Of a stretch of DNA of 64,000 nt, positions 8,856 to 17,929 are shown piece by piece. Within the stretch, counting starts at the first letter, position 1. Each line of letters starts with the position of its first letter. The translations under genes and the position numbers were made by a program. This DNA is from Rhodocyclales bacterium (lineage in GTDB: Bacteria > Pseudomonadota > Gammaproteobacteria > Burkholderiales > Rhodocyclaceae). Where the stretch lies: NCBI GenBank assembly GCA_026399475.1, contig JAPLQY010000073.1:59671-123670 (forward strand), read 5' to 3'. Below the pieces are notes generated by a model. That model was not told the origin of the DNA, searched no databases, and saw only the letters and a program-made list of their open reading frames with translations.

Positions 8856-9872
8856 ATGTTTGACATGCGCCGTCTGCGCCACGCGCTGGCACTCGCCGAG
8901 CACCGCAATTTCGCCCGTGCCGCCACGGCGCTGCACATCACCCAGCCAGCCCTGAGCCGTAGCATCCAGTCACTCGAGGATGCGTTGGGGGTACGCCTGT
9001 TCGATCGCAGCCCGCGCGATGTGGAGCCGACCGCCTTCGGCGAACTGGTGCTGCGCCATGCCCGTGGACTCGAGTTGTCGGCGCGCGACCTGGACCGCGA
9101 ACTGCAACTGGCCAAGGGACTTGAGATCGGAACACTGAACGTCGGCGCCGGGCCCTGGGGCGCGGCATCGATGGTCGGCGTCACCATCGGGAAACTGTCC
9201 CGCCTTTACCCCCGGCTGCGTACCCGGGTCCTGATCTCGCCCTGGATGGAATTGCCAGCACGCATCCGCAGCCGCGAGGTGGACCTGATGGTGGCCGACG
9301 TCAGCGAGGTACAAGGTCAGGACGATCTGGAGATCACGCCGCTGATGGCGCACCGGGCTTTCGTCGTCTGCCGCCCCGACCATCCGCTGACGCAGCAGGA
9401 CGGCGTAGGTGCGGCAGACATCTTCCGCTTTCCGCTGGCCGGCCCGCATCTGCCGCAACATGCCGTGGACACGATGCTGCGGCACATGCCGGCAGCCGTG
9501 CGCGAGCACGTCAAGGTGCATGGGCTGCTATCGATAACCTGCGACAGCTCCTCGGTGCTGAAGGCGATCCTCGCAAATTCGGATGCCATTTCCATCATGA
9601 GCGTGTTCATGGTCATCAAGGAATTGGGCGACGGCGATCTGGCGATGATCCGCGAGCTCGACCTCGGCGTGCAGGGACAGTTCGGCGTGACGCGCCTTCG
9701 CGGCAGGAGCCTGTCGGCGCCTGCCGAGGCCTTTCTCAAGCTGCTGACCGAGCACGACCAGAATATATCCGCGATGGAGCAATCCCTGCTGGATGCCGGC
9801 GTGGGCAGCCCATCGGCCTCGCGGTCGATCGTTCGCTCGCGTCGCCGCCGCGGCACAACCGGGCGCGCATGA
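8856..9872 (+). CDS. LysR-family transcriptional regulator
   Basis: 338 residues from ATG 8856, chosen because AGGAGG lies 8 nt upstream; in-frame alternative starts further up lack this. Residues 1-60 form the LysR winged helix-turn-helix (RRLRHALALAEHRNFARAAT, then ITQPALSRSIQSLEDALG, then LFDRS). The rest is a periplasmic-binding-protein-like effector domain. The gene is divergent from the alkylsulfatase-like gene and 117 nt upstream of a GlcG-like secreted protein. It most likely senses a substrate or product of the neighbouring lipid/sulfatase block; the ligand is unknown. The C-terminus is a basic, Ser/Arg-rich tail longer than usual. Confidence 0.92.
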   Translation: MFDMRRLRHALALAEHRNFARAATALHITQPALSRSIQSLEDALGVRLFDRSPRDVEPTAFGELVLRHARGLELSARDLDRELQLAKGLEIGTLNVGAGPWGAASMVGVTIGKLSRLYPRLRTRVLISPWMELPARIRSREVDLMVADVSEVQGQDDLEITPLMAHRAFVVCRPDHPLTQQDGVGAADIFRFPLAGPHLPQHAVDTMLRHMPAAVREHVKVHGLLSITCDSSSVLKAILANSDAISIMSVFMVIKELGDGDLAMIRELDLGVQGQFGVTRLRGRSLSAPAEAFLKLLTEHDQNISAMEQSLLDAGVGSPSASRSIVRSRRRRGTTGRA

Positions 9873-9989
9873 AGAGGCGGCCCGCTGCATTCCCGCCCCC
9901 GGCCGCACCTGGGTTGTTGCACACCGCTACGGTCCGGCGTATTGTTGCCGGGCAGTCCAAAAAAGACCATCAACCCAAAGGAGAGAGTT

Positions 9990-10475
9990 ATGCATATCGC
10001 AAAGCACGTTGCAGGAACCGCACTGGCATTGGCGGCCACGCTATTTTCATTTGCGGCCCAGGCGCAGGCGCCGATGTATGGCGCAAACATAAACCTGGAT
10101 ACCGCCAGAAAAGTCAGCGCCGCCGCCGAAGCCGAAGCGCGCAAGAACAACTGGAACGTGGTGATCGTCGTCGTCGATACGGGCGGCCACACGGTAAGTT
10201 TGCAACGCCTTGACGGCACGCAGTACGCCAGCGTGGCCGTAGCCACCCAAAAGGCGCAGTCATCCGTTGCCTATCGCCGTCCAAGCAAGGTGTTCGAGGA
10301 CGCGGTCAAGGTGGGCGGCAATCCACAACTCGCCTTTTTGCCCGGTGCGATGCCTGTCGAAGGTGGGCTGCCCCTCGTAATGGACGGAAAAATCGTCGGC
10401 GCGATCGGCGTCTCGGGAGTCACTTCGGCCCAGGACGGCCAGATCGCAAAGGCAGGCATGGAGTCAGTCAAGTAG
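9990..10475 (+). CDS. Exported GlcG/HbpS-family protein
   Basis: 161 residues. MHIAKHVAGTALALAATLFS and following residues to about 26 (AQA) form a Sec signal peptide. The mature part is a single GlcG/HbpS (formerly DUF336) domain: LDTARKVSAAAEAEARKN, then VVIVVVDTGGHTVSLQRLDG, then GGLPLVMDGKIVGAIGVSG. Members of this family bind haem or act as accessory proteins in various catabolic operons; the role here is unknown. ATG 9990 has AAAGGAGAGAG at good spacing. It is monocistronic or follows the LysR gene, and ends at a strong intrinsic terminator. Confidence 0.88.
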   Translation: MHIAKHVAGTALALAATLFSFAAQAQAPMYGANINLDTARKVSAAAEAEARKNNWNVVIVVVDTGGHTVSLQRLDGTQYASVAVATQKAQSSVAYRRPSKVFEDAVKVGGNPQLAFLPGAMPVEGGLPLVMDGKIVGAIGVSGVTSAQDGQIAKAGMESVK

Positions 10476-10496
10476 CCTGCAGGGAACGAACTACAG

Positions 10497-10522
10497 AAAG
10501 GCCGCGAGAGCGGCCTTTTTTA
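10497..10522 (+). terminator. Rho-independent terminator after the GlcG-like gene
   Basis: AAAGGCCGC and GCGGCCTTT form a stem around a GAGA tetraloop, followed by a T tract. It lies 22 nt after the GlcG-like stop codon and separates it from the cas operon. Confidence 0.9.
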
Positions 10523-10702
10523 TTATCTGGCGGAAGTGGCTGACGGCGCAAATAGGGTATGAACACTTCCATTCATCGAACCGGCTGCTCGGCTTGCACG
10601 AATGCTTTTACCGCGAACTGAAGCGTAGCTAATTTCCTGCCGCATGGCATTCGCATCGAATAAGATGCTAATTAGGAATGTCATGCGTATGGAGACGGGC
10701 GA

Positions 10703-13264
10703 ATGAGCTTCTGGGGAAAGCTTTCCGAGGATCACAGTCAACAATTGCCGTTGGCCGATCACTGCGTCGATGTCGCGAGCGTCTTCCGCGCTTTGTGCGA
10801 TTTGCCGGCAATCCGGCGCAGCCTTGGACTTGGCGAAAACGCCCGCAGAATGGACCGCTTGGCGGTGTTCGCACTGCTGCACGACCTCGGCAAATGCAAC
10901 GCAGGTTTTCAAGCAAAGCGCGACCTGAACGCGCGAGACATTGCCGGTCACGTCAAGGAGACTGCTGCTTTGCTCTACGACGAAGCACTCGGCCCCATGG
11001 CCAGCGAAGCGCTCGGCCTTGAAAAAATGTGGTCGTGGTTCGGTAACCCGGAAACCGACCTTCCTCGAATGTTGCTTGCGGCTGTCTTTCATCACGGCAA
11101 GCCTGCGTTCAAGGACGACATCGGTCAGAGCAACGAAATCGACAGGCTGAAACGGCACTGGCTGCCTCGCGACGGTATCAACCCCTTCGACGGCCTCAAG
11201 GAACTGGGTGAGACTGCCCGTCACGCCTTCCCCAACGCATTCAGAGGCAATGCCTCGCCAATTGAAGTCAACATCGAACTGGAGCATCGCTTCGCCGGAC
11301 TGGTGATGCTCGCCGACTGGTTGGGTTCGCACCGGGAGTCCTTTTTCCCTTTTGAGCACGAAGGGGATCGCATCGAATGGTCGCGTCGCCAAGCGAGAAA
11401 GGCACTGGTGGCTGTCGGCTTGGACATTTCGACAGCTCGTACCAAAATCGAACACCGACAGCCGACTTTCGGTGAAGCGTTCGGTATTTGCGGCGAGCCG
11501 CGCCCCTTGCAGTCGGCGCTGGCCTGCGCCGATCTCCCGGCCTTGCTGATCGCGGAATCCGATACCGGTTCGGGTAAGACAGAGGCCGCACTGATGCACT
11601 TCTTGGCGTTGTTTGCAGACGGCAAGGTCGATGGTCTCTACTTCGCCCTGCCGACGCGGGTCGCCGCCCGCGAACTGTATGGCCGCGTGACCGGCGCGAT
11701 GAACCGGGTCTTCGGGAGCGTTTGTCCGCCCGTGCTGCTCGCCGTGCCGGGCTATACGCGAATCGACGGTGAACCAATTGACAAGATACTGCCGACCGAA
11801 ACCCATCTGTTCAATGATGACGAGCAAAGAGCGCGCGACCGAAACTGGACGGCGGAACGTCCGAAGCGCTTCCTTGCCGCGCCAATAGCCGTCGGCACCA
11901 TCGATCAGGCGTTGTTTTCGGCCATACAAGTGCCCCACGCGCACCTGCGCGCCGCCTGTCTCGACCGATCGCTGCTGGTGATCGACGAGGTGCACAGCTC
12001 CGACGTCTACATGCGCTACCTCGCCCGCCGACTGCTAACTCGCCACCTCAAGGCCGGCGGTCACGCCCTGCTGCTATCGGCCACCTTGGGCGCCGCTGCA
12101 CGGGCGGAGTATCTGCACCCCGGCGATTCCCGGCCGCAGGTCAAGTCGTTTGATCAAGCCGTCGAACTGCCCTATCCGGCCTTGAGCGCACCCAACATGC
12201 CGACGCGACATCTGCCGGACCCAGCGTGTCGCAGCAAGACCGTGCGCCTCGAACCGCTGCCACTGCTCAAGTCGCCCGAGGACCTCCTCCCAAGATTGCG
12301 CGAAGCGGTGCGAGCCGGACAGCGAGTGCTGGTCATTCTCAATACCGTCGGTCGCGCCATTGCTTTGGCCCGACTGGCGGATGCCACCCCCGAACTGGCG
12401 TCGACCCTGTTCGCGGTGAGCGGCGTTCGCGCGCCTCACCACGGCCGCTTTGCGCGCGCCGACCGGGAACAAATGGACCGCGCCGTCAGCGAGCGAATGG
12501 GCAGGAAATCGCCGGCTGGAGCGATACTGCTCATCGGAACGCAGACGCTGGAACAGAGCCTGGACATCGACGCCGACTGGCTGCTCACCGACCTTTGCCC
12601 GATCGACGTGCTGCTGCAACGCATCGGTCGCCTGCATCGGCACGAACGCGGGCCGCGCCCCATGCCGGTTTGCACCGTGTTGTTGCCTGAAGAATCGGAC
12701 TTTTCAGTCTTCCTCAACCCGAGAGGCGAGGTACGGCGCGGCAACCTCGCCGGCCTTGGATCAGTGTATGAGGATTTGCGTATTCTGCAACTGACGCGTG
12801 ATCTAGTCGCCGCCGGGCCAGTCATCGAGATTCCCCGCGACAATCGGCACCTGGTCGAAACCGCAACACATCCGGATAGACTCGACCAACTGCAAGGCGA
12901 CGCCTGGACGCGACACGCCCTGCATATCGAAGGTGTAGGCGGCGCACAACAATCCGCCGCGCACGCGGCGGCCATGCCGAACGAACACTTCGGCGAGTTC
13001 ATGTTCCCGAACGCCGTCGAAGAACACTTGGCCACCCGTCTCGGCCTGAGCGATCGCACCCTGTCGCTGGGTAGAAACTTTCCGAGTCCCTTCGGCCATG
13101 CCATCGACGAGATCAACATTCCCGGCCATCTGGCGCCGAAAATCGAAATTGAACAGGCTCACCTGGTGAGCCTTGAGGGCGATAACCTGCTTATTCAGGC
13201 CGACCCTACTAGCCAGTACATTTACCGGTATTCCCGTTTCGGATTGGAGAAAACCACACCATGA
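10703..13264 (+). CDS. cas3: CRISPR-associated helicase-nuclease Cas3 (type I-E)
   Basis: 853 residues. An N-terminal HD nuclease domain is visible (His20, His60-Asp61 in LLHDLGKCNAGFQ). A superfamily 2 helicase follows: Walker A SDTGSGKT near residue 285, DEVHS near 427, SATLG, then the QTLEQSLDID and QRIGRLHRH motifs V and VI. Cas3 is recruited by target-bound Cascade to unwind and degrade DNA processively. Length is close to the E. coli enzyme, and no key motif is missing. It opens the operon and shares the ATGA of its stop with the start of cas8e, suggesting translational coupling. The 180 nt upstream carry a small dyad (GCATC 10653-10657 / GATGC 10664-10668) of unknown meaning. Confidence 0.97.
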   Translation: MSFWGKLSEDHSQQLPLADHCVDVASVFRALCDLPAIRRSLGLGENARRMDRLAVFALLHDLGKCNAGFQAKRDLNARDIAGHVKETAALLYDEALGPMASEALGLEKMWSWFGNPETDLPRMLLAAVFHHGKPAFKDDIGQSNEIDRLKRHWLPRDGINPFDGLKELGETARHAFPNAFRGNASPIEVNIELEHRFAGLVMLADWLGSHRESFFPFEHEGDRIEWSRRQARKALVAVGLDISTARTKIEHRQPTFGEAFGICGEPRPLQSALACADLPALLIAESDTGSGKTEAALMHFLALFADGKVDGLYFALPTRVAARELYGRVTGAMNRVFGSVCPPVLLAVPGYTRIDGEPIDKILPTETHLFNDDEQRARDRNWTAERPKRFLAAPIAVGTIDQALFSAIQVPHAHLRAACLDRSLLVIDEVHSSDVYMRYLARRLLTRHLKAGGHALLLSATLGAAARAEYLHPGDSRPQVKSFDQAVELPYPALSAPNMPTRHLPDPACRSKTVRLEPLPLLKSPEDLLPRLREAVRAGQRVLVILNTVGRAIALARLADATPELASTLFAVSGVRAPHHGRFARADREQMDRAVSERMGRKSPAGAILLIGTQTLEQSLDIDADWLLTDLCPIDVLLQRIGRLHRHERGPRPMPVCTVLLPEESDFSVFLNPRGEVRRGNLAGLGSVYEDLRILQLTRDLVAAGPVIEIPRDNRHLVETATHPDRLDQLQGDAWTRHALHIEGVGGAQQSAAHAAAMPNEHFGEFMFPNAVEEHLATRLGLSDRTLSLGRNFPSPFGHAIDEINIPGHLAPKIEIEQAHLVSLEGDNLLIQADPTSQYIYRYSRFGLEKTTP

Positions 13265-14811
13265 ACCTGCTCACCGATCCCGTTTTCCGGGTGCGAACGC
13301 CGGAAGGTACAAATGGTGCCAGCCTGCCTGAACTGCTGGCACTGCTGGGCGAAGACCGGGTGGAAAGCCTGCCCGGTCTGCAACGCCACCAGGAAGACGC
13401 CTTCCACATCTTCTGCTGCTATCTCGCGGGCGCAGTGCTGGTGCGGCAGGGAGAAACCATCCCCCGGCAAAACGCCAACTTCTGGCGTGAGGGCATACGA
13501 GCACTGACACGGCAGGAAGGCTGCGAGGACGACAGCGCGTGGATGCTGGTGGTCGACGATCCGACCAAGCCAGCATTCATGCAGCCGCCAGTTTCAGATC
13601 GGACCTCATTTGAACAGCATTACAAACTCACCGCCACAACACCAGACGCTTTGGATGTGTTGATAACGGCCAGGAATCATGATGTAAAAGCCAAGCGCGC
13701 CAGACATGCTGACCTTGATGCTTGGTGCTATGCCCTCATCAGTCTCAATGGAACCGTGGGATACAGCGGGCGAACCAATTATGGTGTCGCCCGTATGAAC
13801 AGTGGTTCTGGAAGTCGTCCCCGCATCGGTTGGCTGCCTACACTACGCACTGGCAGTCAATTTATACGAGATGTTTCCGTCCTCGTGTGCGATAGAGATC
13901 GCTTACTTCAGCTCTCTCATTCTTATGACTCGAACGGCAAGGTTCTTCTATGGACAAGACCTTGGGATGGCAAGCGAGGCCATGCCTTAAAAAGCCTCGA
14001 TCCATTCTTCATCGAGGTGGCACGGCGTATACGGTTTTATTCCGGTGAGGATGGTGTGAAGGCTTTTGCATCGGGATCGGCAGTTGGTTTCATCGCTGCC
14101 GACGAGCAAAAAGGCAATCTTGGCGACCTTTGGATACCTATTACCCAAAAAACCAACGGCGCGCTCACGGTTCCAAAATCAGGCCTCACGCCTGAATTGC
14201 TACGCAACCTGATCTTCGGCGAAGGATACACGCCAGCGGCCATGCAACGCGTGGACCATTCAACGGCCGGTGGATGGTTCTCGGCCTCTGTGCTAGTGGG
14301 CGGGAACTGCACCACCGACGGATTCCACAGCGCGGTATTGCGCGTGCCCGAAAAACCGAAGCTCGCGCTGTTTGGTGGCGGCCCCGCCCGGGACCGGCTC
14401 GCTAAGCTCTCGAAGAAGGGTATCGACACGGCGGCCGAAATCCAATACAAGGCGCTCCGCCCCGCGTTGTTCTCGCTACTGGAAGGCGGCCCGGACAATC
14501 TGAATGACAAAAACAAACACGTCAAAGGATGGACCGAGGATGCCATCAAACCTTTCACACAGGAATGGAATCCACGCTACTTCAACTGGCTGTGGTCCAC
14601 GGTCGAAATATTGAACGATGACGAAGCCATTCGCCCGTGGTTCAAAGAACTACGCCGACTGGCACAAGACACATTGGATCGCGCTGCCGAACGCGCGCCG
14701 CAGCGGCACGGACGGTCATACCGCGCCAAGACCAAGGCGCAAGGCATTTTCATCGGCAGTTTGAAAAAGAACTTTCCGCAATTCATGGAGGTGACGCATG
14801 ACAAGCTCTGA
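13261..14811 (+). CDS. casA: Cascade large subunit Cas8e (Cse1/CasA)
   Basis: 516 residues, near the usual size of about 500. The N-terminus MNLLTDPVFRVRTPEG is typical of Cse1, as are QEDAFHIFCCYLAGA and the WTRPWDG and FLYG-like central segments. The large subunit recognises the PAM and anchors Cas3 on Cascade. It overlaps cas3 by 4 nt and cas11 by 14 nt. The middle third (about 13620-14160) looks less GC-rich than the flanking genes, which may mark recombination in the PAM-sensing part. Function is firm from position and similarity. Confidence 0.95.
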   Translation: MNLLTDPVFRVRTPEGTNGASLPELLALLGEDRVESLPGLQRHQEDAFHIFCCYLAGAVLVRQGETIPRQNANFWREGIRALTRQEGCEDDSAWMLVVDDPTKPAFMQPPVSDRTSFEQHYKLTATTPDALDVLITARNHDVKAKRARHADLDAWCYALISLNGTVGYSGRTNYGVARMNSGSGSRPRIGWLPTLRTGSQFIRDVSVLVCDRDRLLQLSHSYDSNGKVLLWTRPWDGKRGHALKSLDPFFIEVARRIRFYSGEDGVKAFASGSAVGFIAADEQKGNLGDLWIPITQKTNGALTVPKSGLTPELLRNLIFGEGYTPAAMQRVDHSTAGGWFSASVLVGGNCTTDGFHSAVLRVPEKPKLALFGGGPARDRLAKLSKKGIDTAAEIQYKALRPALFSLLEGGPDNLNDKNKHVKGWTEDAIKPFTQEWNPRYFNWLWSTVEILNDDEAIRPWFKELRRLAQDTLDRAAERAPQRHGRSYRAKTKAQGIFIGSLKKNFPQFMEVTHDKL

Positions 14812-15310
14812 ATCACGCACTCCTGCCGCCCACGTTCCGGCCTTGGCAGCCCTGCTGGTAAGCGCGGGCATTTCCAACGGCGAGCGTGCGGCGCTCAAGC
14901 GCATGGCGCTTGATGGCCCCGCGCCGCTGGCGCTGCACCGTTTGTTGCTGGCACATGTCGATGACGCCTGGCAGGACGAGCGTTGGCTTGCCGACTGGCG
15001 CGCCGTTGTCTGTGCGCTGGCCATTCAGCGCGACGGAGGGTTCAATCCGGCCGCGCCCTTTGGTCAGGCACTCGCCGAGGCGCGCTTTGCCGAGAGTCGA
15101 CTGGAACGCCTGCTCGCCGCCAGCGGCGACACACTGCGCGCGTTGGCACTGCGCGCCGCGCGGCAGGTGGCAGCCAAAGGCATCGCGTGTGACTGGCGCA
15201 CATTTGCCGAACTGCTCTTTACGCGTGACTCCGAGTATCGAGAACGCATTAACACCCGTATCGCCCGCGACTTCTACCGCACTCTGCAATCTGCCAACAG
15301 GGAGGAATAA
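14798..15310 (+). CDS. casB: Cascade small subunit Cas11e (Cse2/CasB)
   Basis: 170 residues, mostly helical, Ala/Arg/Leu-rich. The FNPAAPFGQALAEARFAESR and ARDFYRTLQ segments fit Cse2, which forms a dimer along the belly of Cascade and stabilises the R-loop. ATG 14798 lies inside the end of cas8e and has GGAGGTGACGC immediately upstream. Only 5 nt separate it from cas7e. Sequence in this family is poorly conserved, so operon position between cas8e and cas7e carries much of the weight. Confidence 0.93.
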   Translation: MTSSESRTPAAHVPALAALLVSAGISNGERAALKRMALDGPAPLALHRLLLAHVDDAWQDERWLADWRAVVCALAIQRDGGFNPAAPFGQALAEARFAESRLERLLAASGDTLRALALRAARQVAAKGIACDWRTFAELLFTRDSEYRERINTRIARDFYRTLQSANREE

Positions 15311-15315
15311 CCATC

Positions 15316-16473
15316 ATGTTTCTGCAAATTCACACGCTCACGTCCTTTGCCGCCGCTCTTCTTAACCGCGACGATGCCGGCCTCGCCAAGCGCATCCCCT
15401 TCGGCAACGCCGAGCGCATGCGCGTCTCGTCGCAATGCCTGAAAAAGCACTGGCGCGACGAACTGCACCGCGTGCTCGACCTGCCCGGCGGAATTCGCTC
15501 GCGGATGTTTTTCGAGCGCGAAGTATTCCGCAGAGCGATCATGACTGGCGTCGACGAAGCCGTTGCGCAAAAAATGACTGAAGCGCTCCTCAAGAAACTG
15601 GTTCAGGGTGGGCAAGACAAGTCCAATCCACTGCGGCTTAACCAGCCAATATTGTTTGGAAAGCCGGAAGCAGACTATTTCGTCAGTCTCATCGCTGAAT
15701 GTGCTAAGAGCGGGGAAGATCCAGTAGCGACCCTTGACGCTCGCCTGAAAGCCGAGAACGGCAATCTCCGTGCCTTAATGAAAGCCGCGGGCCAGGACGA
15801 TCTTGTTTCTGGCATTGAGGGCGCTATGTTCGGCCGCTTCGTCACTTCGGACATTCTCGCCCGCACCGACGCCGCAGTGCATGTCGCACACGCCTTCACC
15901 GTTCACCCGCTGTCGACCGAGGTGGATTTCTTCACCGTCGTCGATGACCTCAAGGAGGCGCACGAGGATGCCGGCGCCGCGCATGCCGGCGACATGGAAC
16001 TTGGGGCCGGCTTGTTCTACGGCTATGCCGTAGTCGACGTGCCGCTGCTCGTTTCCAACCTGTGCGGTTGCGAAGCCAAGGATTGGGCCAGCCAGTCGGC
16101 AGAAACGCTGACCGACGCACGGAACGTCTTGGCACGGCTGATCGACGCCATCGCCACTGTTAGTCCCGGCGCCAAGCTGGGATCAACAGCCCCCTACGCG
16201 CGCGCCGCTTGCATACTGCTGGAGTCAGGCAACGGCCAGCCACGCACCTTGGCCAACGCCTATCTCAAGGCACTCAAACTCAGCGGCGACCCGATGCAAC
16301 AGGCGGTGGACGCGCTGGGGGAACATCTCGCCGCAATCGACGCCATGTATGGGTGCAAAGAGAAGCGCTTTGTCTCCTCGACGCAGAACGCCTCCAAGCT
16401 GGCCGGCATTCCCGCCGCGCCGCTCACCGCCAGTATCGGCGCAGCACTGGACAGCATCTTCGGGGCCGATTGA
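15316..16473 (+). CDS. casC: Cascade backbone subunit Cas7e (Cse4/CasC)
   Basis: 385 residues. The start MFLQIHTLTSFAAALLNRDD, the AGLAKRIPFGNAERMRVSSQ segment and QCLKKHWRD are hallmarks of type I-E Cas7, the RNA-recognition-fold protein that polymerises along crRNA (six copies in E. coli Cascade). The thumb region AHAFTVHPLSTEVDFFTVVD is intact. GGGAGGAATAACC precedes the ATG. The stop TGA shares one base with the ATG of cas5e (TGATG), implying coupled translation. Confidence 0.96.
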   Translation: MFLQIHTLTSFAAALLNRDDAGLAKRIPFGNAERMRVSSQCLKKHWRDELHRVLDLPGGIRSRMFFEREVFRRAIMTGVDEAVAQKMTEALLKKLVQGGQDKSNPLRLNQPILFGKPEADYFVSLIAECAKSGEDPVATLDARLKAENGNLRALMKAAGQDDLVSGIEGAMFGRFVTSDILARTDAAVHVAHAFTVHPLSTEVDFFTVVDDLKEAHEDAGAAHAGDMELGAGLFYGYAVVDVPLLVSNLCGCEAKDWASQSAETLTDARNVLARLIDAIATVSPGAKLGSTAPYARAACILLESGNGQPRTLANAYLKALKLSGDPMQQAVDALGEHLAAIDAMYGCKEKRFVSSTQNASKLAGIPAAPLTASIGAALDSIFGAD

Positions 16474-17204
16474 TGGACGCGCTCATCCTGCGTCTTGACG
16501 CACCGTTGATGAGCTTTGGTGGCGTTATCGTCGATCACCACAACGTCACCGAACGCTTTCCTGGCCTATCGCTGTTTGCCGGACTGTTTGCCAACGCTTT
16601 GGGCTGGAAGCACGGCGAGGGTGAAAAGATCGGTGCATTGCAGGATCGATTGATCGTTGCCTCTCGCTGGGACATCGAACCGGAAGCGATCATCGATTAC
16701 CACACGGTGGACTTGGGTCAGCCGAAGATGCGCGAGAAAGGCTGGACGACGCGCGGCGAACCGGAACATCGCGACGGCGGAAACGCCAAATTCGGTACGC
16801 ATATTCGCCTTCGCCACTATTGGGCGAACGGTGTGCTTACCACCGCACTTGCCCTGCGCGATAAAACCTTACCCAATCTCGCTACGTTGGAAGCGGCGCT
16901 GCAACAGCCGACACGGCCGCTGTTTTTCGGCCGCAAGACCTGCCTGCCCAACGCCCCCGTCCTTATGGGGAGTGCGTCAGGGGACGACGTCCTCGCCATC
17001 CTCAAAACCATCCCTCGCGTTCAATGTCCAATGCGCCCTGCGAAGGGCCGGCAAATGGCCGCCCGCTGGCCGGCGGAAACAGGCGATAACCGGGAAGATC
17101 AGCTCAAGCCCATCTACGATCAGCGCGACTGGAAAAACCAATGGCACGCCGGCCGGCGCATGGTGGCGGAAGGCCTGATCGAGGAGGCGTCATCATGTTC
17201 ATGA
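16473..17204 (+). CDS. casD: Cascade subunit Cas5e (CasD)
   Basis: 243 residues from ATG 16473, which overlaps the cas7e stop by one base. MDALILRLDAPLMSFGG and RFPGLSLFAGLFANALGW are typical of the Cas5 RAMP fold; FGRKTCLPNAPVLMG marks the C-terminal half. Cas5e binds the 5' handle of crRNA and contacts Cas8e. Longer in-frame starts reaching back to 16209 would lie inside cas7e and are rejected. It overlaps cas6e by 10 nt. Confidence 0.95.
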   Translation: MDALILRLDAPLMSFGGVIVDHHNVTERFPGLSLFAGLFANALGWKHGEGEKIGALQDRLIVASRWDIEPEAIIDYHTVDLGQPKMREKGWTTRGEPEHRDGGNAKFGTHIRLRHYWANGVLTTALALRDKTLPNLATLEAALQQPTRPLFFGRKTCLPNAPVLMGSASGDDVLAILKTIPRVQCPMRPAKGRQMAARWPAETGDNREDQLKPIYDQRDWKNQWHAGRRMVAEGLIEEASSCS

Positions 17205-17920
17205 TCGACCTGCCGCTGGACCCGGCGCGCCTGATGCGCTTTGCCCACCGACAGGGACACGGGCAACTGGCCGACGACGATTTTGGCTACGCCGCGCACG
17301 CATGGCTTGCCGCCACGCTGGGAGAACTGGCGCCGAAGCCATTCCGCCTTCTGGAGAACCGACAGGGTTTGCGAATGCTCGGCTATGCCGGCCAGCCCAT
17401 CGACGCCTTGCGCGATCATGCGCAGACCTTTGCAGAACCGGATGCGCTGAACGTGTGCGAATGGTCCGCTATCGCTGGCAAGTTGATGCCGGCCGACTGG
17501 CAAACCGGGCGCCGGCTCGGCTTCGAAGTTCGCGCTTGTCCGGTGAGCCGCGCCGAACAAGAACGAGACATCTATCTCGTTGCCGTGAGCCGGGCACAGG
17601 CGGCCGGAACGGAACCGCCGTCGCGACCCGAGGTGTATTCGGAATGGCTTGTTCGCCAACTGACCAAGGAAGATGCGGCGCAAGCTAACCAAGCAGCAGT
17701 CGATGTGATCGGCTTCCAGCGAGTGCGCAGCCAGCGCCTGTCGCATGCGTCCGAAGGAACGAAACGCCGGACCGTCGAGCGCCCCGATGCGCTCTTCGCG
17801 GGCGACCTGACAATCGAAAACCCAGACGCCTTCGCTCGTCTTCTGGCGCGAGGTGTCGGGCGGCATCGCGCCTTCGGCTTCGGCATGCTGCTGTTGCGTC
17901 CGCCACGCCAAACCGGCTGA
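17195..17920 (+). CDS. casE: CRISPR RNA endonuclease Cas6e (CasE)
   Basis: 241 residues from ATG 17195, with GAGGAGGCG 8 nt upstream. MFMIDLPLDPARLMRFAHRQ opens the first ferredoxin-like fold, and the C-terminal GVGRHRAFGFGMLLLR is the glycine-rich loop of Cas6e proteins. Cas6e cuts pre-crRNA at the base of the repeat hairpin and stays bound. It is longer than the E. coli protein (about 199 residues), with the extra length in the middle (AQAAGTEPPSRPEVYSEWLV region). A His near the N-terminus (HRQGHGQ) is a candidate catalytic residue. Confidence 0.95.
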   Translation: MFMIDLPLDPARLMRFAHRQGHGQLADDDFGYAAHAWLAATLGELAPKPFRLLENRQGLRMLGYAGQPIDALRDHAQTFAEPDALNVCEWSAIAGKLMPADWQTGRRLGFEVRACPVSRAEQERDIYLVAVSRAQAAGTEPPSRPEVYSEWLVRQLTKEDAAQANQAAVDVIGFQRVRSQRLSHASEGTKRRTVERPDALFAGDLTIENPDAFARLLARGVGRHRAFGFGMLLLRPPRQTG

Positions 17921-17929
17921 GCGATTGAC

